Of a stretch of 64,000 bases of DNA, positions 1 through 10,050 are shown piece after piece (position 1 is the stretch's first letter; each line of letters begins with the position of its first letter). The notes beneath the pieces were generated by a model. It worked only from the letters and a program-made list of their open reading frames with translations. It was not told the DNA's origin and made no database searches. The translations under genes were made by a program, and so were the position numbers. Source of the stretch: Stichopus chloronotus (Eukaryota; Echinodermata; Holothuroidea; Aspidochirotida; Stichopodidae). Location: contig CM037833.1 in NCBI GenBank assembly GCA_021234535.1, positions 18,264,523-18,328,522 of the forward strand. The letters run 5' to 3'.

Positions 1-1639
1 GGCCTAGTTCAATATTGATACAATAACACAATAAAAGTGCTAACGTTGTGCATATTTCAAAGATGGAACTTCATTCACACGCCAGGTAAAATAAACTCTG
101 CATAGTAGTTTACCCACCATATGACATGCCAGAGTGGGTAAGAAGAGCTGGGGTGTAGAGGAATTTCTGGGAGGGATTGGCGGTGTTGTGAACATATTGA
201 AGTCTAAAGAAAAAGGAAAACACGATGATTTAAAACGGAGTATATATTTACTTACCCAAGCATCATTTTTCTGCTCAATTTCTTTCAGGCTTCTATAATA
301 ACATATTAGTGGGTTGACCTAACAGAAATAGGAATGGCACACACGACTTTAAATGAATAGAACGGCATTTGTGCAATGTATTATATACACCCCCAAAACC
401 CATTACTCCGGCAAAAGAAATACCGTTGTCAAAACTTCTTTGCCTTCAAAAATCCTTTAGGCTTCAAAACTAGGTTGGTAAGTTATGAGGTTTTAGAACA
501 TTACTGTCCTGTCCTTTCCACGCGTATTGTGTGACACTTAGCAACGTCAAATGTGGGAGAAAGATTTTCGTAGGATTATTAACACACACACACACACCCA
601 AACTGGCTGAGGTTGAAATTGCAGTTCAGGTAACCCTGTGTGCATGTCGAGTTAGGATTATAAGCATCATCGTCAAATTAATTCAGAAGTTAGAAGAACA
701 TGTAATCACAGTTAAATTTGGGACATCCTCAATAACTGGAACATTACACTCCCGTGTGGTATTATTCGATTTTAGGTTGATAACTCATCACTAAATCAGC
801 GAAAGTACAATGTATGTTTAATTTCTTGTTGCGACGTGACTTTGAAAAAAACTAACAGCATAAATCATTTGCTTCTCCTTATGTTTTACATGTTTGTTTT
901 TTTTTTTTTCAATACCCCGCCTGTGTCGTAAAAAGCTAAACTTACATTATGTAATAACCAAAAGGAATGCCCGAAGTTTCTAAAAGTAACACAAATTGTG
1001 TGACAACAACAAAAAAGAAAACGTCGAAAACTTTGATTAATGGTTTAAAAATGACGGTGCTTGTCATCAACAACAGACCAGATGTTTACATCACCAACTC
1101 GCCCACTTACTTATCTCGTGTGTTGCTCTACGATGAGTAAACCCTGAATTCATTGTATGCTGTTGTGATTCGCAAGGCTGGACTATATGTTCAGGAGTAC
1201 TCTGAGTTTTCTAGTTCAGGTCTCATTTTACAGGAAACTTGCTACTTTCAAAGTTTAAAAAAAAAATCATAAAAAGCTGCCATGTACAGTATGCTGAAAC
1301 TGGCATGGTTTAGTACATAAACTTTATACTGCAATATCATTAATGTAGTACTTTACTGCATGAGTACACAATTTATTGTGCACCATGTGTGCACCACTGA
1401 CCTTAACTTGTGTACGTTGTGATTTGCAACCGTTATCCCCCACTTGTCTGAACTTAGGGAATGTGTGTTCGTATACGTTCAAGCACGGTTTGTTAAGAGA
1501 CTGAATGAGTTACTTGAGCACATCTTAGAGTACCCCACATCGGGGAGAGTTTGGCAGTTTGAATCCTTTTCTAATTATCTACTTGGTCTACTCAAACTAA
1601 TGACAATAATTTATTATCTGAAGTACATGGATGTTTTTA
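1..1639. other. No gene recognised (5' end of window)
   Basis: AT-rich sequence with a short CA run near 580-597 and poly-T/poly-A runs near 897-909 and 1257-1266. I see no convincing splice-bounded open frame. The longest open frame here (1444-1863) runs into a block that is duplicated at 8.5 kb, where the frame is broken, so it is not supported as coding. Confidence 0.5.
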
Positions 1640-2437
1640 TGTTTTCTTCAAGCCCAGGCTATCACATGAACGTGTCCTCTTCCTTTGCACATGTAAACGA
1701 GGACAAAGCACAAGCATTACCCGAAGAAATAAAATATGAATGCGGGTATTGCGCTTTCATACACGTTTTAAAAAATCCCCTGTTCGGAGGCAACCATTGT
1801 ACACAATCAATATGGTACTATTGGTCCTTTTTATTTTCCATGCAGCCACGGTTGCTTGCTTGAGACCGGTTAAAACACTTGTTTTAAATCGAATCAAGTA
1901 ATTTTGTTAACCTATGTTATATTAAGAAGCAGCTCTCTGGTTATATCGTTCACCAATGGAGTTTCAATATTAAGATGTTAAAAGGACTCATTAGCGTCAA
2001 ACAAAGCTCGTTAAAGAAAAGAATATGACAACCATTATTGCGCTAACCTGTTAATGGTTTCAGTCCATTTATAAATCAAGAAATGTATCTACTTCTTGGA
2101 TGTTTCTGATTTCATTTTCATTAAATTTATCTGGTTGTTCTTTTGTACGTCGAGTCCATCTTTTATTTCCATTTCCAGAGACCGATTGCATAGAACAATG
2201 ATTAAACCCGTTTGCTTTTAGAATAATTGAGACTCAATCAATGTTAATTACAACATAATTTAAACTGAATAGTGCTATTCTTCTTACGCTAACGACCTCA
2301 TTAACTCTTCATTTTCAGTTTTCTCTAATTGTCAACTATCGTGTGTATGGGTTACAGTTGTGTTTTAAATGGTTTTGCTGACGAGCTTGTTTTAAGGTGT
2401 GTTATTTCAATCGTGAACTGTTGGTGAGAATCCATCA
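1640..2437. repeat. Duplicated non-coding block, copy A (partner 8505-9257)
   Basis: The two blocks align over their length with small indels. Shared landmarks are 'ggctatcacatgaacgtgtcc' against 'agctatcacactaaagtatcc' near the start, 'aatcccctgttcggaggcaa' against 'aatcccctgtctggaggcaa' in the middle, and 'gttatttcaatcgtgaactg' against 'gttattacaatgttgaactg' at the end. Copy A runs directly into the truncated Ig exon at 2441. Copy B runs instead into a poly-T tract. The block therefore looks like the 5' flank/intron of an ancestral Ig gene that was duplicated. Confidence 0.75.
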
Positions 2438-2440
2438 AGA

Positions 2441-2630
2441 GTGTTCTGGTATTATAACCACAGAATCATCACTATTGGTAGTTCGCTGATAGCACTTTAC
2501 TTCGAAAACTTTATTATCCTCGAGAACAATTCTCTCGTTCTGAATCAAGTGGACGTTCTGAATGATGGCTTGTATACATGTTTGTTCAACAAAACGGTAA
2601 AGATTGCAGAATACAGCTTGGGAATCAAAG
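2441..2630 (+). pseudogene. Truncated V-set-like Ig exon remnant
   Basis: The open frame begins at the core tryptophan (VFWYYNHRIITIG) and continues through the second half of an Ig V-type fold to the D-x-G-x-Y-x-C signature (DGLYTC). It ends at a possible GT donor at 2631 in phase 1, the usual phase for Ig exons. The part that should carry the leader and the first cysteine is absent: an in-frame TGA lies 24 bases upstream, and no suitable acceptor opens this frame. It is closely similar to the Ig exon at 4361-4735 (shared WY-NHR-I-IG and DGLYTC stretches). I read it as a 5'-truncated remnant. Alternatively, the first half could lie in an exon I failed to see. Confidence 0.6.
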
Positions 2631-4360
2631 GTTTGTCACGTTCACAATAACTTAACTACCTTGACGTTTAAAACATTTTTTGAATGTGTAAGACGGGTAC
2701 CTTAGCATTCTGGTAAAAAAAAAAAGCATCATGTAAGTCTCATTACGTGATTTTATGCTTACTTCATTCAACTGTTTTGTTTAATGTATGAGAAATTAAC
2801 TGACAAGTATAAGAGCCTATATATTTCGACTGTTACCACAAATTGCTCTACAGAATATTCCTTGCCTAACAGCAAACGATTTATAGTTGAAGACAAGCTT
2901 AATTCAAATTTGTGATTCCCGGTTTTAAGAACTCGATGTAAATCTTTAACTCCCAAACTTTGCGGAATCATTGAAAAGAGAAAGCAAATTAAGGTTACTG
3001 AATAAAGTCATGTACTCGGAATCATAAAATTGTATATTGTCTAAACGTATATCATATATGAAAAGTGTCATAAGTACTTGCAACGCTGGAAATGTTAATT
3101 TCAGTGATTCTTTACAGCCTTTATAAGTCTACTATTTAGCTAAAGAGAGTGTACCAAAGTGTTACTAATAAGCTGAATAAATAGTACATTATATTTTAAT
3201 CATTAGTTCTTTTTTTTTGTGTGTAGCCTACCTGTATTTATTTATTTTTTTATTTATTTTTTTTTTTAATCATCCAAATTTTATTCAATTCATTTCACTT
3301 GTGATTTACAGCGTAATATCAAAATGTTTACAACATAGTTACACGTTAATAAGAAAGTATTTAAACACAACATAAACAAGTACGTTTCGAAATTAATCGC
3401 TATCAATTAACAGGTACATAATATGTAAATATACATAAAGACACACACATATATATATATATAAGTTAAGTGTCAGACAAATCCACATGCAGGGACATCT
3501 GTAACACAAATGAGTATAAAAAGTGCTCCGCCGCCTAATGAGAAAGTCGAAAATTTGATTAGGTGCAAGACTAATGACAATAGTTTTAACTGCTCTCAAA
3601 GTGTTCCGAGGATGTGTCTTATTCGATAAAGGGCTGATCACAAATGCATTTTTTAAAGCTTAAACTCCCATAATCTTTAAGTGCCAGACAATCAATCTCA
3701 TGAAAATAATGCGCAGCAATCAAAAAAGTGATACTGGGAATCTTGCTAGTTAATTAAGGTATCCATGTTAATCGTTTCTTTGGTTGTCTTTTATTTGCCC
3801 AAGTTAATGGTTCCATTCTTTGTATACCTAAATGCCATTAAATATCTGTTTTCGTTTCACGTTTTGTCGAGTGGGGAAAAGGACATTGTTAGGCAATCTT
3901 TGTGATCAATTATCTATTGTCTGTTTTACCAATAATTGGAATGTTTGTGTTTCACCTTTCAAAGGCAGATTGCTTTTATCACCAATTGACAGCTTTGATG
4001 ATGAAGTGCTTTTCTTTGACATTGCACGATGTCTTGTAAGAACGACCCTGGTCTGTTATTGTCGTACATATTGTCAAATGAAGGAGACATACTTTTTTAT
4101 GTGATCAGGGATTATGTCAACGTCATACTAATCTCCTGATTCTTGTCTGTTTTGCTGCATTTGCTATAATATTTGTTAGATTTTTCAAATTGCAACGTCG
4201 TATTTCATCGTCCACGATATGATGAAATTCTTAAAGAAAATAATTTTATCTTACTTCATCTATCAGCATGAAATTCCAGGTCAGTTAACTTGTTGATTTG
4301 GAACAGAAAATGGTACATAAAAACAGGCATTTGCGAGGAAACGTCACGGATTTAAAAGTT
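2631..4360. other. No gene recognised; AT-rich spacer
   Basis: Contains T-rich tracts (3210-3220, 3241-3270) and a short TA run near 3450-3462. The stretch 3280-3640 ('ttattcaattcatttcact' onward) loosely resembles the minus-strand LINE 3' end at 18.1 kb, but I could not confirm this. The small open frames lack splice sites, domains or paralogues in the window. Confidence 0.4.
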
Positions 4361-4735
4361 ATGACAGGGCAAAATACAAGTTTTCTTAAATTTATTGGAA
4401 CAACTATTTTCTTTAGTTGCTTCTTTTTACTTACATGTACATTACGGACGGAATCACCGCGTGGACATTTCGTTTTAAATCACGGAGATTCGAAGACCTT
4501 GGATTGTCCGATCATTGCCAATGACACCTTCGATGTATTTTGGTATTTCAATCACAGGGTCATCGTCATTGGTAACTCGCTGCTGAAGCGTTACTTTCAT
4601 TGTTGTTTTTCGTTGTTGTCTTCGAAAACTATTCTCTCGTATTAACACAAGTGGACATCCAGAATGATGGCTTGTATACTTGTCAATTCAGCAAATCGAT
4701 GAAGATTGCAGAATACCTCTTGGAGATTGATAACG
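4361..4735 (+). pseudogene. V-set-like Ig exon with leader, frameshifted
   Basis: From the ATG at 4361 the frame encodes a polar start (MTGQNTSF), a hydrophobic leader (about residues 9-28, FIGTTIFFSCFFLLTC), then an Ig domain with the first cysteine (LDC, residue 49) and the core tryptophan (FWYFNHR, residue 61). About 15 residues later the frame is lost in a T-rich stretch at 4596-4612 and hits TAA at 4643-4645. The second half resumes in another frame (VFENYSLV onward, then NDGLYTC) and reaches a phase-1 GT donor at 4736. So one coding exon is interrupted by a small indel relative to its sister at 2441. It may be a pseudogene, an allele, or an assembly error in a T-rich run. An upstream in-frame ATG at 4310 is possible, but the 4361 start puts the leader at the N terminus. 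Expected product if intact: a secreted or surface single-Ig protein. Confidence 0.65.
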
Positions 4736-5348
4736 GTATTTTTTTATCTTGAAAAGAATTGCTTATATTATAATATATGCTAATCTAAAAATGAAAAGAG
4801 TCTCATTATTTCTTACACCCATTTTTATTTGTAAATAAAGTGTTAGATCAAACAGGTAGTTAATACTTAGTTAATTTTCATCAAAATTGTACTTGTAAGG
4901 TAAGTTAGACCGTGAACACCTCTACTAAGAAATTAAACAAACAAATACATCATTCCGTAAAAATAGTTCTCGTTTACAACGTTGATCTATCTTTAGATAT
5001 TGCTCTGGGTTGATGTATTACTTGTTATCTTTCAGTGAAAAGAAACCAAAAAAAAAAGGAATAATACAAAAATAGTTGAAAACTTGAACAATTATACGGA
5101 ATCGTTCTCCAATCTCTATTTTAACATTAAGCGAAATAGCTAGTGGAAAACGCCAATAGATTTAACCTGTATCTACTTCGAATGACAACGTAGATTCCTA
5201 GCACTAAAGTCTTTCGCACTTGGAATTTAACCACATGAACCTGAGTATTAAAACGGAAACAGCATCGTACGTACTTGTAACTGATGAGATTGTACTTGTA
5301 CATGTACCTTGAACTAAGATATCGTACTTGATTCTTGGATATACTTGG

Positions 5349-5543
<195 letters not shown>

Positions 5544-6040
5544 CTTTGGAATTAGTGCATAAAATGCTTTTAAACATTATCGGTGAAAGTTGTCTGTGAC
5601 CAATTTATACCCTACCTGTGTACGTTATTCGGAGAAGGGGGTGGATAATTATGAAAAATATGAGTGTAATGATGAGAAATATTTTTTATTAGGCCTATTT
5701 TATTGACTTAGCCTAAATAGATAATGGGATGAGGTTCAAATTATTTTCATTTATCTCGTATCATTGTTTTTTCTTTTAATTTTAGTATTTTTCTGAGGTG
5801 ATTCAAGACTTTGAAATCACGGCTTCAGTGAGTACTCCTACGTTGTAACATGATGGTCTTAACAGCTAGGCAAGTGCATGTTGTCCCTAAGGCTGACCGT
5901 TCTATCACAAGTCAAATCAATTTTAATCTGGAAGTGGTTTTCTGTGGCCAGGTTCATTGCACGTATGCAATGTGACCTACGTGGGATAACGATTAACGGG
6001 AAGCAGCACTTTCTTCTTCTCTTTTTTTTTTCAATTTCAG

Positions 6041-6072
6041 CACCTGCAAAAAATGAAGTGCATTGTATATAA
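6041..6072 (+). CDS. Candidate terminal exon of the 4.36-kb Ig gene
   Basis: A strong pyrimidine tract and AG (6039-6040) precede a phase-1 continuation encoding A-PAKNEVHCI and then TAA at 6070-6072. The phase matches the donor at 4736. The join would give a secreted protein of leader, one Ig domain and a ten-residue tail ending in Cys-Ile, with no membrane segment. This is inferred from splice consensus and phase only. The segment is also the start of a tandemly duplicated block, and the duplicate at 6326 stops immediately. Confidence 0.35.
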
Positions 6073-6567
6073 TTCCTTATGGCATAGAATATGGAAATTT
6101 ATTTCATAAATACCAAAAGTAATGTTTGATGATCTTGTACATATTTTGATTGACGTGTGTCTGTATGTACAATGCTGAACTCGAATCATGTTAGGATAGT
6201 TCCTTAAAAATAATTCCTTGGGTAGACACGAGCGTCCCGAGTGTGATGATCCCAAATTAAATTTTAAAGTAGTAGTATGTGAGATACTGGGATCAGTATT
6301 AACGGTATGCCTTTTTTCACATTCAGCATAACTTGGAAATAATGAAGTGCATTATATATAATTTCTTATGGTATAGAATATAAAAACACATTTTATAAAT
6401 ACCAAACGTAATATCTGATGATCTTGTAGATATTTGATTGACGTGTGTCTGTATATACAATGCTGAACCCCAATCACGTTAGGATAGTTCCTAAGAAGTT
6501 AGTTTTGTTGTATAGACACGAGCTTACGCGTGATGACCTCAAATTGAAGTTGAAAGTAGGAGTATGT
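6041..6567. repeat. Tandem duplication, about 285-bp spacing, two diverged units
   Basis: 6041-6283 and 6326-6567 share long stretches, for example 'aatgaagtgcattgtatata' against 'aatgaagtgcattatatata', 'ttgattgacgtgtgtctgta' in both, and the run 'gttaggatagttcct' in both. Divergence is moderate with small indels, so the duplication is not recent. Confidence 0.85.
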
Positions 6568-7418
6568 CGAAATGCACTGTCATCAGTTGTACTGCAGCAG
6601 TAGGCCAACAATTTCCTGGTTTGATTAAATATCAAATTCAAACGAGTTTCCCTTTTTATTATGAAACAAAAATACCTGGTTTGTATTTTTACAGTAGTTT
6701 TATTACAGTAGTTGCTTTTCGAAATGAAATAATACCGAAAGTACCAAAAGTATAACAATTCCTTGACGCTACTAACTGTGAGCACGCGAAAGCATCAGTT
6801 TACACAATCTTGCATAGGCCATTTACCGTTCAACCTTTCCTTTTCTTTAAGGTAACTTCTAAAAAACACAGACACTTGACTGTGTTGTATAAACCTGATC
6901 GTGAATGCTTTCATCAGGTGTCTTTTCTTCGGTGTTTAGCTTTCACTCCTATCAGATTTTTTCCAACCGTCATTTTGATGGGAAGAAATACCGATGCAGA
7001 GGGAAATATGACAAGGTATGCCGTAAGTAAATAGACGGTACAAATCGTGAAACCGCGTGTCACATTCACAGTTTGTTGACTGTAGTCGGACCTGGACGAA
7101 AAGGGAAAAGCTAATTTTCAAGTAGGGGGCTGCAATGTTTTACAGCTAGTCAATCAGAGGCGGCGGGTTTGTATATCCGTATCTACAATTTTATCCTTTA
7201 TTTACAGAAGTTTTAAAAATGGGAACGTACAGTTCATTTTATTTTGCCGGGCGTCTTTCAAATTTATCAACCCGACTGATTCACGAAACTTTTACCTACT
7301 TCACGAATGGAATGGTCCACACATTGTTCACTGGAATCTCTACACAGCTGTGGAATGTACTTTGAGGTAACATAAAAGAGTCGTCACTGACTGTATTTTT
7401 CTCTATTAGTGTTGCAGT

Positions 7419-7773
7419 ATGGCGTGGCCTGTGTGGTACAACTTACTTCTCATTCCAACGGTTATGTTCGACGTATACTCCAATGTATATGGGACCCCAT
7501 CTGTGGGTAATTCAATTATCAGTGCAAACATTGCCGATAGTGTCACAATTTCATGTAACGCCAAAAATGATTTCCACGTAATATGGAACTACGACGTCAA
7601 TGTCTCCTTAAAGGAAATGTGGATAACGATCTCTGGTGATTCTGTCAAATACGTACTTCTGAATAACAGTAGCTACGCTGTCACAATAAACCCGGTTGGT
7701 ATAAAAGACGAGGCGGAGTATTTCTGTGTAGGTGAAAATTCGGAGGTGAACTCGACTTCACTATATGTTCAAG
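7419..7773 (+). CDS. V-set-like immunoglobulin exon with leader (intact)
   Basis: The ATG at 7419 has a good context (A at -3, G at +4). It opens a 118-codon frame with a hydrophobic leader (residues 1-25, MAWPVWYNLLLIPTVMF onward), the first Ig cysteine at residue 46 (VTISC), the core tryptophan at residue 56 (VIWNY), and the D-x-A-x-Y-x-C signature at residues 97-103 (DEAEYFC). There are several N-x-S/T sites. The exon ends at a near-perfect donor (CAAG/GTAAGT, GT at 7774) in phase 1. Leader and Ig domain lie in one exon, as in the frameshifted sister at 4361. I found no downstream membrane or cytoplasmic exon before 9.5 kb, so the rest of the gene is unknown. It is probably a secreted or surface recognition protein of the expanded Ig type found in marine deuterostomes; no specific ligand can be named. 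Confidence 0.72.
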
Positions 7774-7798
7774 GTAAGTTTATTTCAACAGACGTCTC

Positions 7799-8325
7799 TA
7801 GCAAGCCAAATGCCCAATATTTCGAGAAACCTGCAGCTTATCAGTTGATAAACCAGGTTTATCGAGTTTCTCACTTACAAAATCGATAAACCAGGTTTAT
7901 CAATTTGGCGTTGATAAACCTGGTTTTTCAACTGGTAAACCTGACTTATCACTTCATGGGTGATGAACATGGATTACCAAGTTGATAAAACTGGTTTATC
8001 GAATTGATAAACGAGGTTTATCAAAAACCTTGGCTTATCGGTTGATAAACATGGTTTATCGACACCAAATGCTCAATAATTTAGAAATCCTGGTTTATCG
8101 TTTGGAGAAACCTGGTTTATCGACCGATACACCAGGTTAAATGCTCAACGCCGAATGCTCAATATATTTGATAAGCCTGGTTTATCACACGATAAACCTG
8201 GTGTTTCGACCGATAAACCCGGTTTATCAAATGATTAGGCATTTGGCGGTTGATAAACCTGGTTTATCGTTCAATAAACGAGGTTTCTCAGTCGAGAAAC
8301 CAGGTTTATCAACTGATAAAACAGA
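7799..8325. repeat. Array of about 16 short palindromes, core GATAAACCNGGTTTATC
   Basis: A 17-bp palindrome with one central base recurs every 20-50 bp. Clear copies lie at 7847, 7885, 7913, 7984, 8006, 8044, 8105, 8170, 8191, 8212, 8252, 8272 and 8294, with more decayed ones near 7817, 7934, 8083 and 8126. Changes often affect one arm (GAGAAACC, GATAAACG, GGTTTCTC). A second motif, 'ccaaatgctcaa' or its variants, is interspersed (7804, 8064, 8133-8160) and occurs in inverted form ('ggcatttggcggtt', 8238). Each unit can form a hairpin on either strand. The array sits just 3' of the intact Ig exon, in its presumed intron. The spacers are not unique 30-mers and the repeats vary, so it is not a CRISPR. 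Confidence 0.92.
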
Positions 8326-8504
8326 ATATCGTAGCATACAACTGTTGAATAACCTACCGCTAAACCTTTACCAACCAGATTTGGAATGTCATGGGCGGTC
8401 TTCTAGTGGGATCAGTAAATTGAATTACATCACGTGATGGATGATGACATGACAGTGACACAGTCACTACAAGAACACGTATTCTGTGTTTATGTTTGCA
8501 GTTT

Positions 8505-9257
8505 CTTTCAGCTCAAGCTATCACACTAAAGTATCCTCTACCTGTGAATATGCAAACAAGGACAAAATACATACATTATTAGAAAATCTTATTAAAACAT
8601 TAATGCGGTTATTCTTTTTTCATACATGTTTTTAAAAATCCCCTGTCTGGAGGCAACCACTGCACATAATGAATATCCTACTATTGATCCTTCTCACTTC
8701 CATGCAGTCACGTTTGTCAAATCAAATCGTTTCTTTTTTCTTCACCTCTGATTAGCTCCCTGCTTATATCGTTAACTAATGGAGTTTCAATATCAAAATG
8801 TTAAGATCTCTCACCGAAGTAGCAAACAAAGCCCGTTAAAGAAGAGAATATGACAACTAGATACTATTACAGTGCTAACATGTTAATGGTTGCATTCCAT
8901 TCATAAAACTTTGGATCTATTGCTTTTATTTTTCTGATTTTGTTTTCATTAAACGTATCCCGTTGTTCCTTGGACCTTGATTCCGTCTTGTCGAAGTATT
9001 TTTCACTTCCAGAGATCAATTGCACAGTGCAACGACTAAAAACTTTTACTTTCAGAATAATTACGATTCAACGTTGAGTAGAACATCATTTAATGTAGAT
9101 AGTATTATTGTTCTAAGGATATCGACCTGTTTAACTTAAGGTTCCTCTTCTGGTCAATTATCAGGTACATCCATTGGGTAATTGTTGTGTTTTAAATGTC
9201 GTTGCTGATTATCTTGTTTTAAGGTATGTTATTACAATGTTGAACTGATAAAATCCT
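8505..9257. repeat. Duplicated non-coding block, copy B (partner 1640-2437)
   Basis: Diverged copy of 1640-2437 in the same orientation. Where copy A continues into the Ig remnant, copy B is followed by a run of 25 T (about 9268-9292) and unrelated sequence, so the Ig exon is missing here. Confidence 0.75.
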
Positions 9258-9499
9258 AATATTTATGTTTTTTTTTTTTTTTTTTTTTTTTTTAACTTGA
9301 GCATATTTTCCTACTGGAATGTTACGGTGGGTTGTTTGTAATATGCTCCTTTTCCTGTGTGAATAACATAGCTTCTGATCTAACAACCCCACGTTTTGCA
9401 TTTTATGTTGTTTCAGATACCCTTAAACTGGAAGAAAAAAGGACAAAGATTTCACAAATACATTTTTGATAAATACATGTTCTGCTGAGAAAAGACATA

Positions 9500-10050
9500 G
9501 TGTTGCACAGATGGACTGTATATAGCCCCCACCCACCTACACGGTAGCCCCCATTACCCAAACTGGTCCAGCAGAGGCAGAGAGTGCAAACAACAGCTGG
9601 GTCCATCAAAGTAATTTGTGTCCCATGTAAACTATACATGTTAGTTGAAACTCGGGCCTCATTACATCAGGTGTGTCATACACAGTGTCTATCTGGACAA
9701 CTATATTTTGTAAGCCGGTGAACATGTAAAGACGGGGGAAGTGGAAGGAACCTGGACTGGAAAATGACATTTCGTTTGGCATGGTGGACTAGAAACTCTG
9801 GTTTAAGACTCAGTTTCATCATCAAACTTGTACAACTCCGTAATAAACTGAACACCAACATACCATCTCACATATGAAGTGCTTCTTCACATTCTCTAAT
9901 CACTTTTCGTGTGAATGTTCAAAGCACCAGGAGCAAACTCTAAATGAGGTCTAAACTACGAACAAATATCTAAAAGACACCTCACTAAATACCTATACTT
10001 TTTCCTTGTACGTCCCATTATACCATTTGTCTTATTCACTCATTAACCCA
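9500..10050. repeat. Segmental duplication block, copy 1 (partner 21270-21830)
   Basis: Collinear with 21.27-21.83 kb. Matches include 'cattacccaaactggtccag' against 'cattacccaatgggccttag', 'gagtgcaaacaacagctggg' against 'cagtgcaaacgacagttggg', 'catatgaagtgcttcttcac' against 'catatgaagtgtcttttctc', and 'acaaatatct' followed by a 'gacacctc'-like stretch in both. No open frame is conserved between the copies. This is the left edge that I can see of the long duplication carrying the small peptide genes. Confidence 0.75.

Noticed and set aside
1444..1863. 139-codon open frame
   Set aside because: It overlaps a block duplicated at 8.5 kb in which the frame is not kept; no domain, and it begins without a good start or splice site.
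6810..7034. 74-codon open frame before the intact Ig exon
   Set aside because: No leader, domain, splice support or paralogue in the duplicated parts.
7799..8325. CRISPR array
   Set aside because: Repeats are short palindromes of variable sequence with irregular spacing, no cas genes, and the setting is an animal genome.
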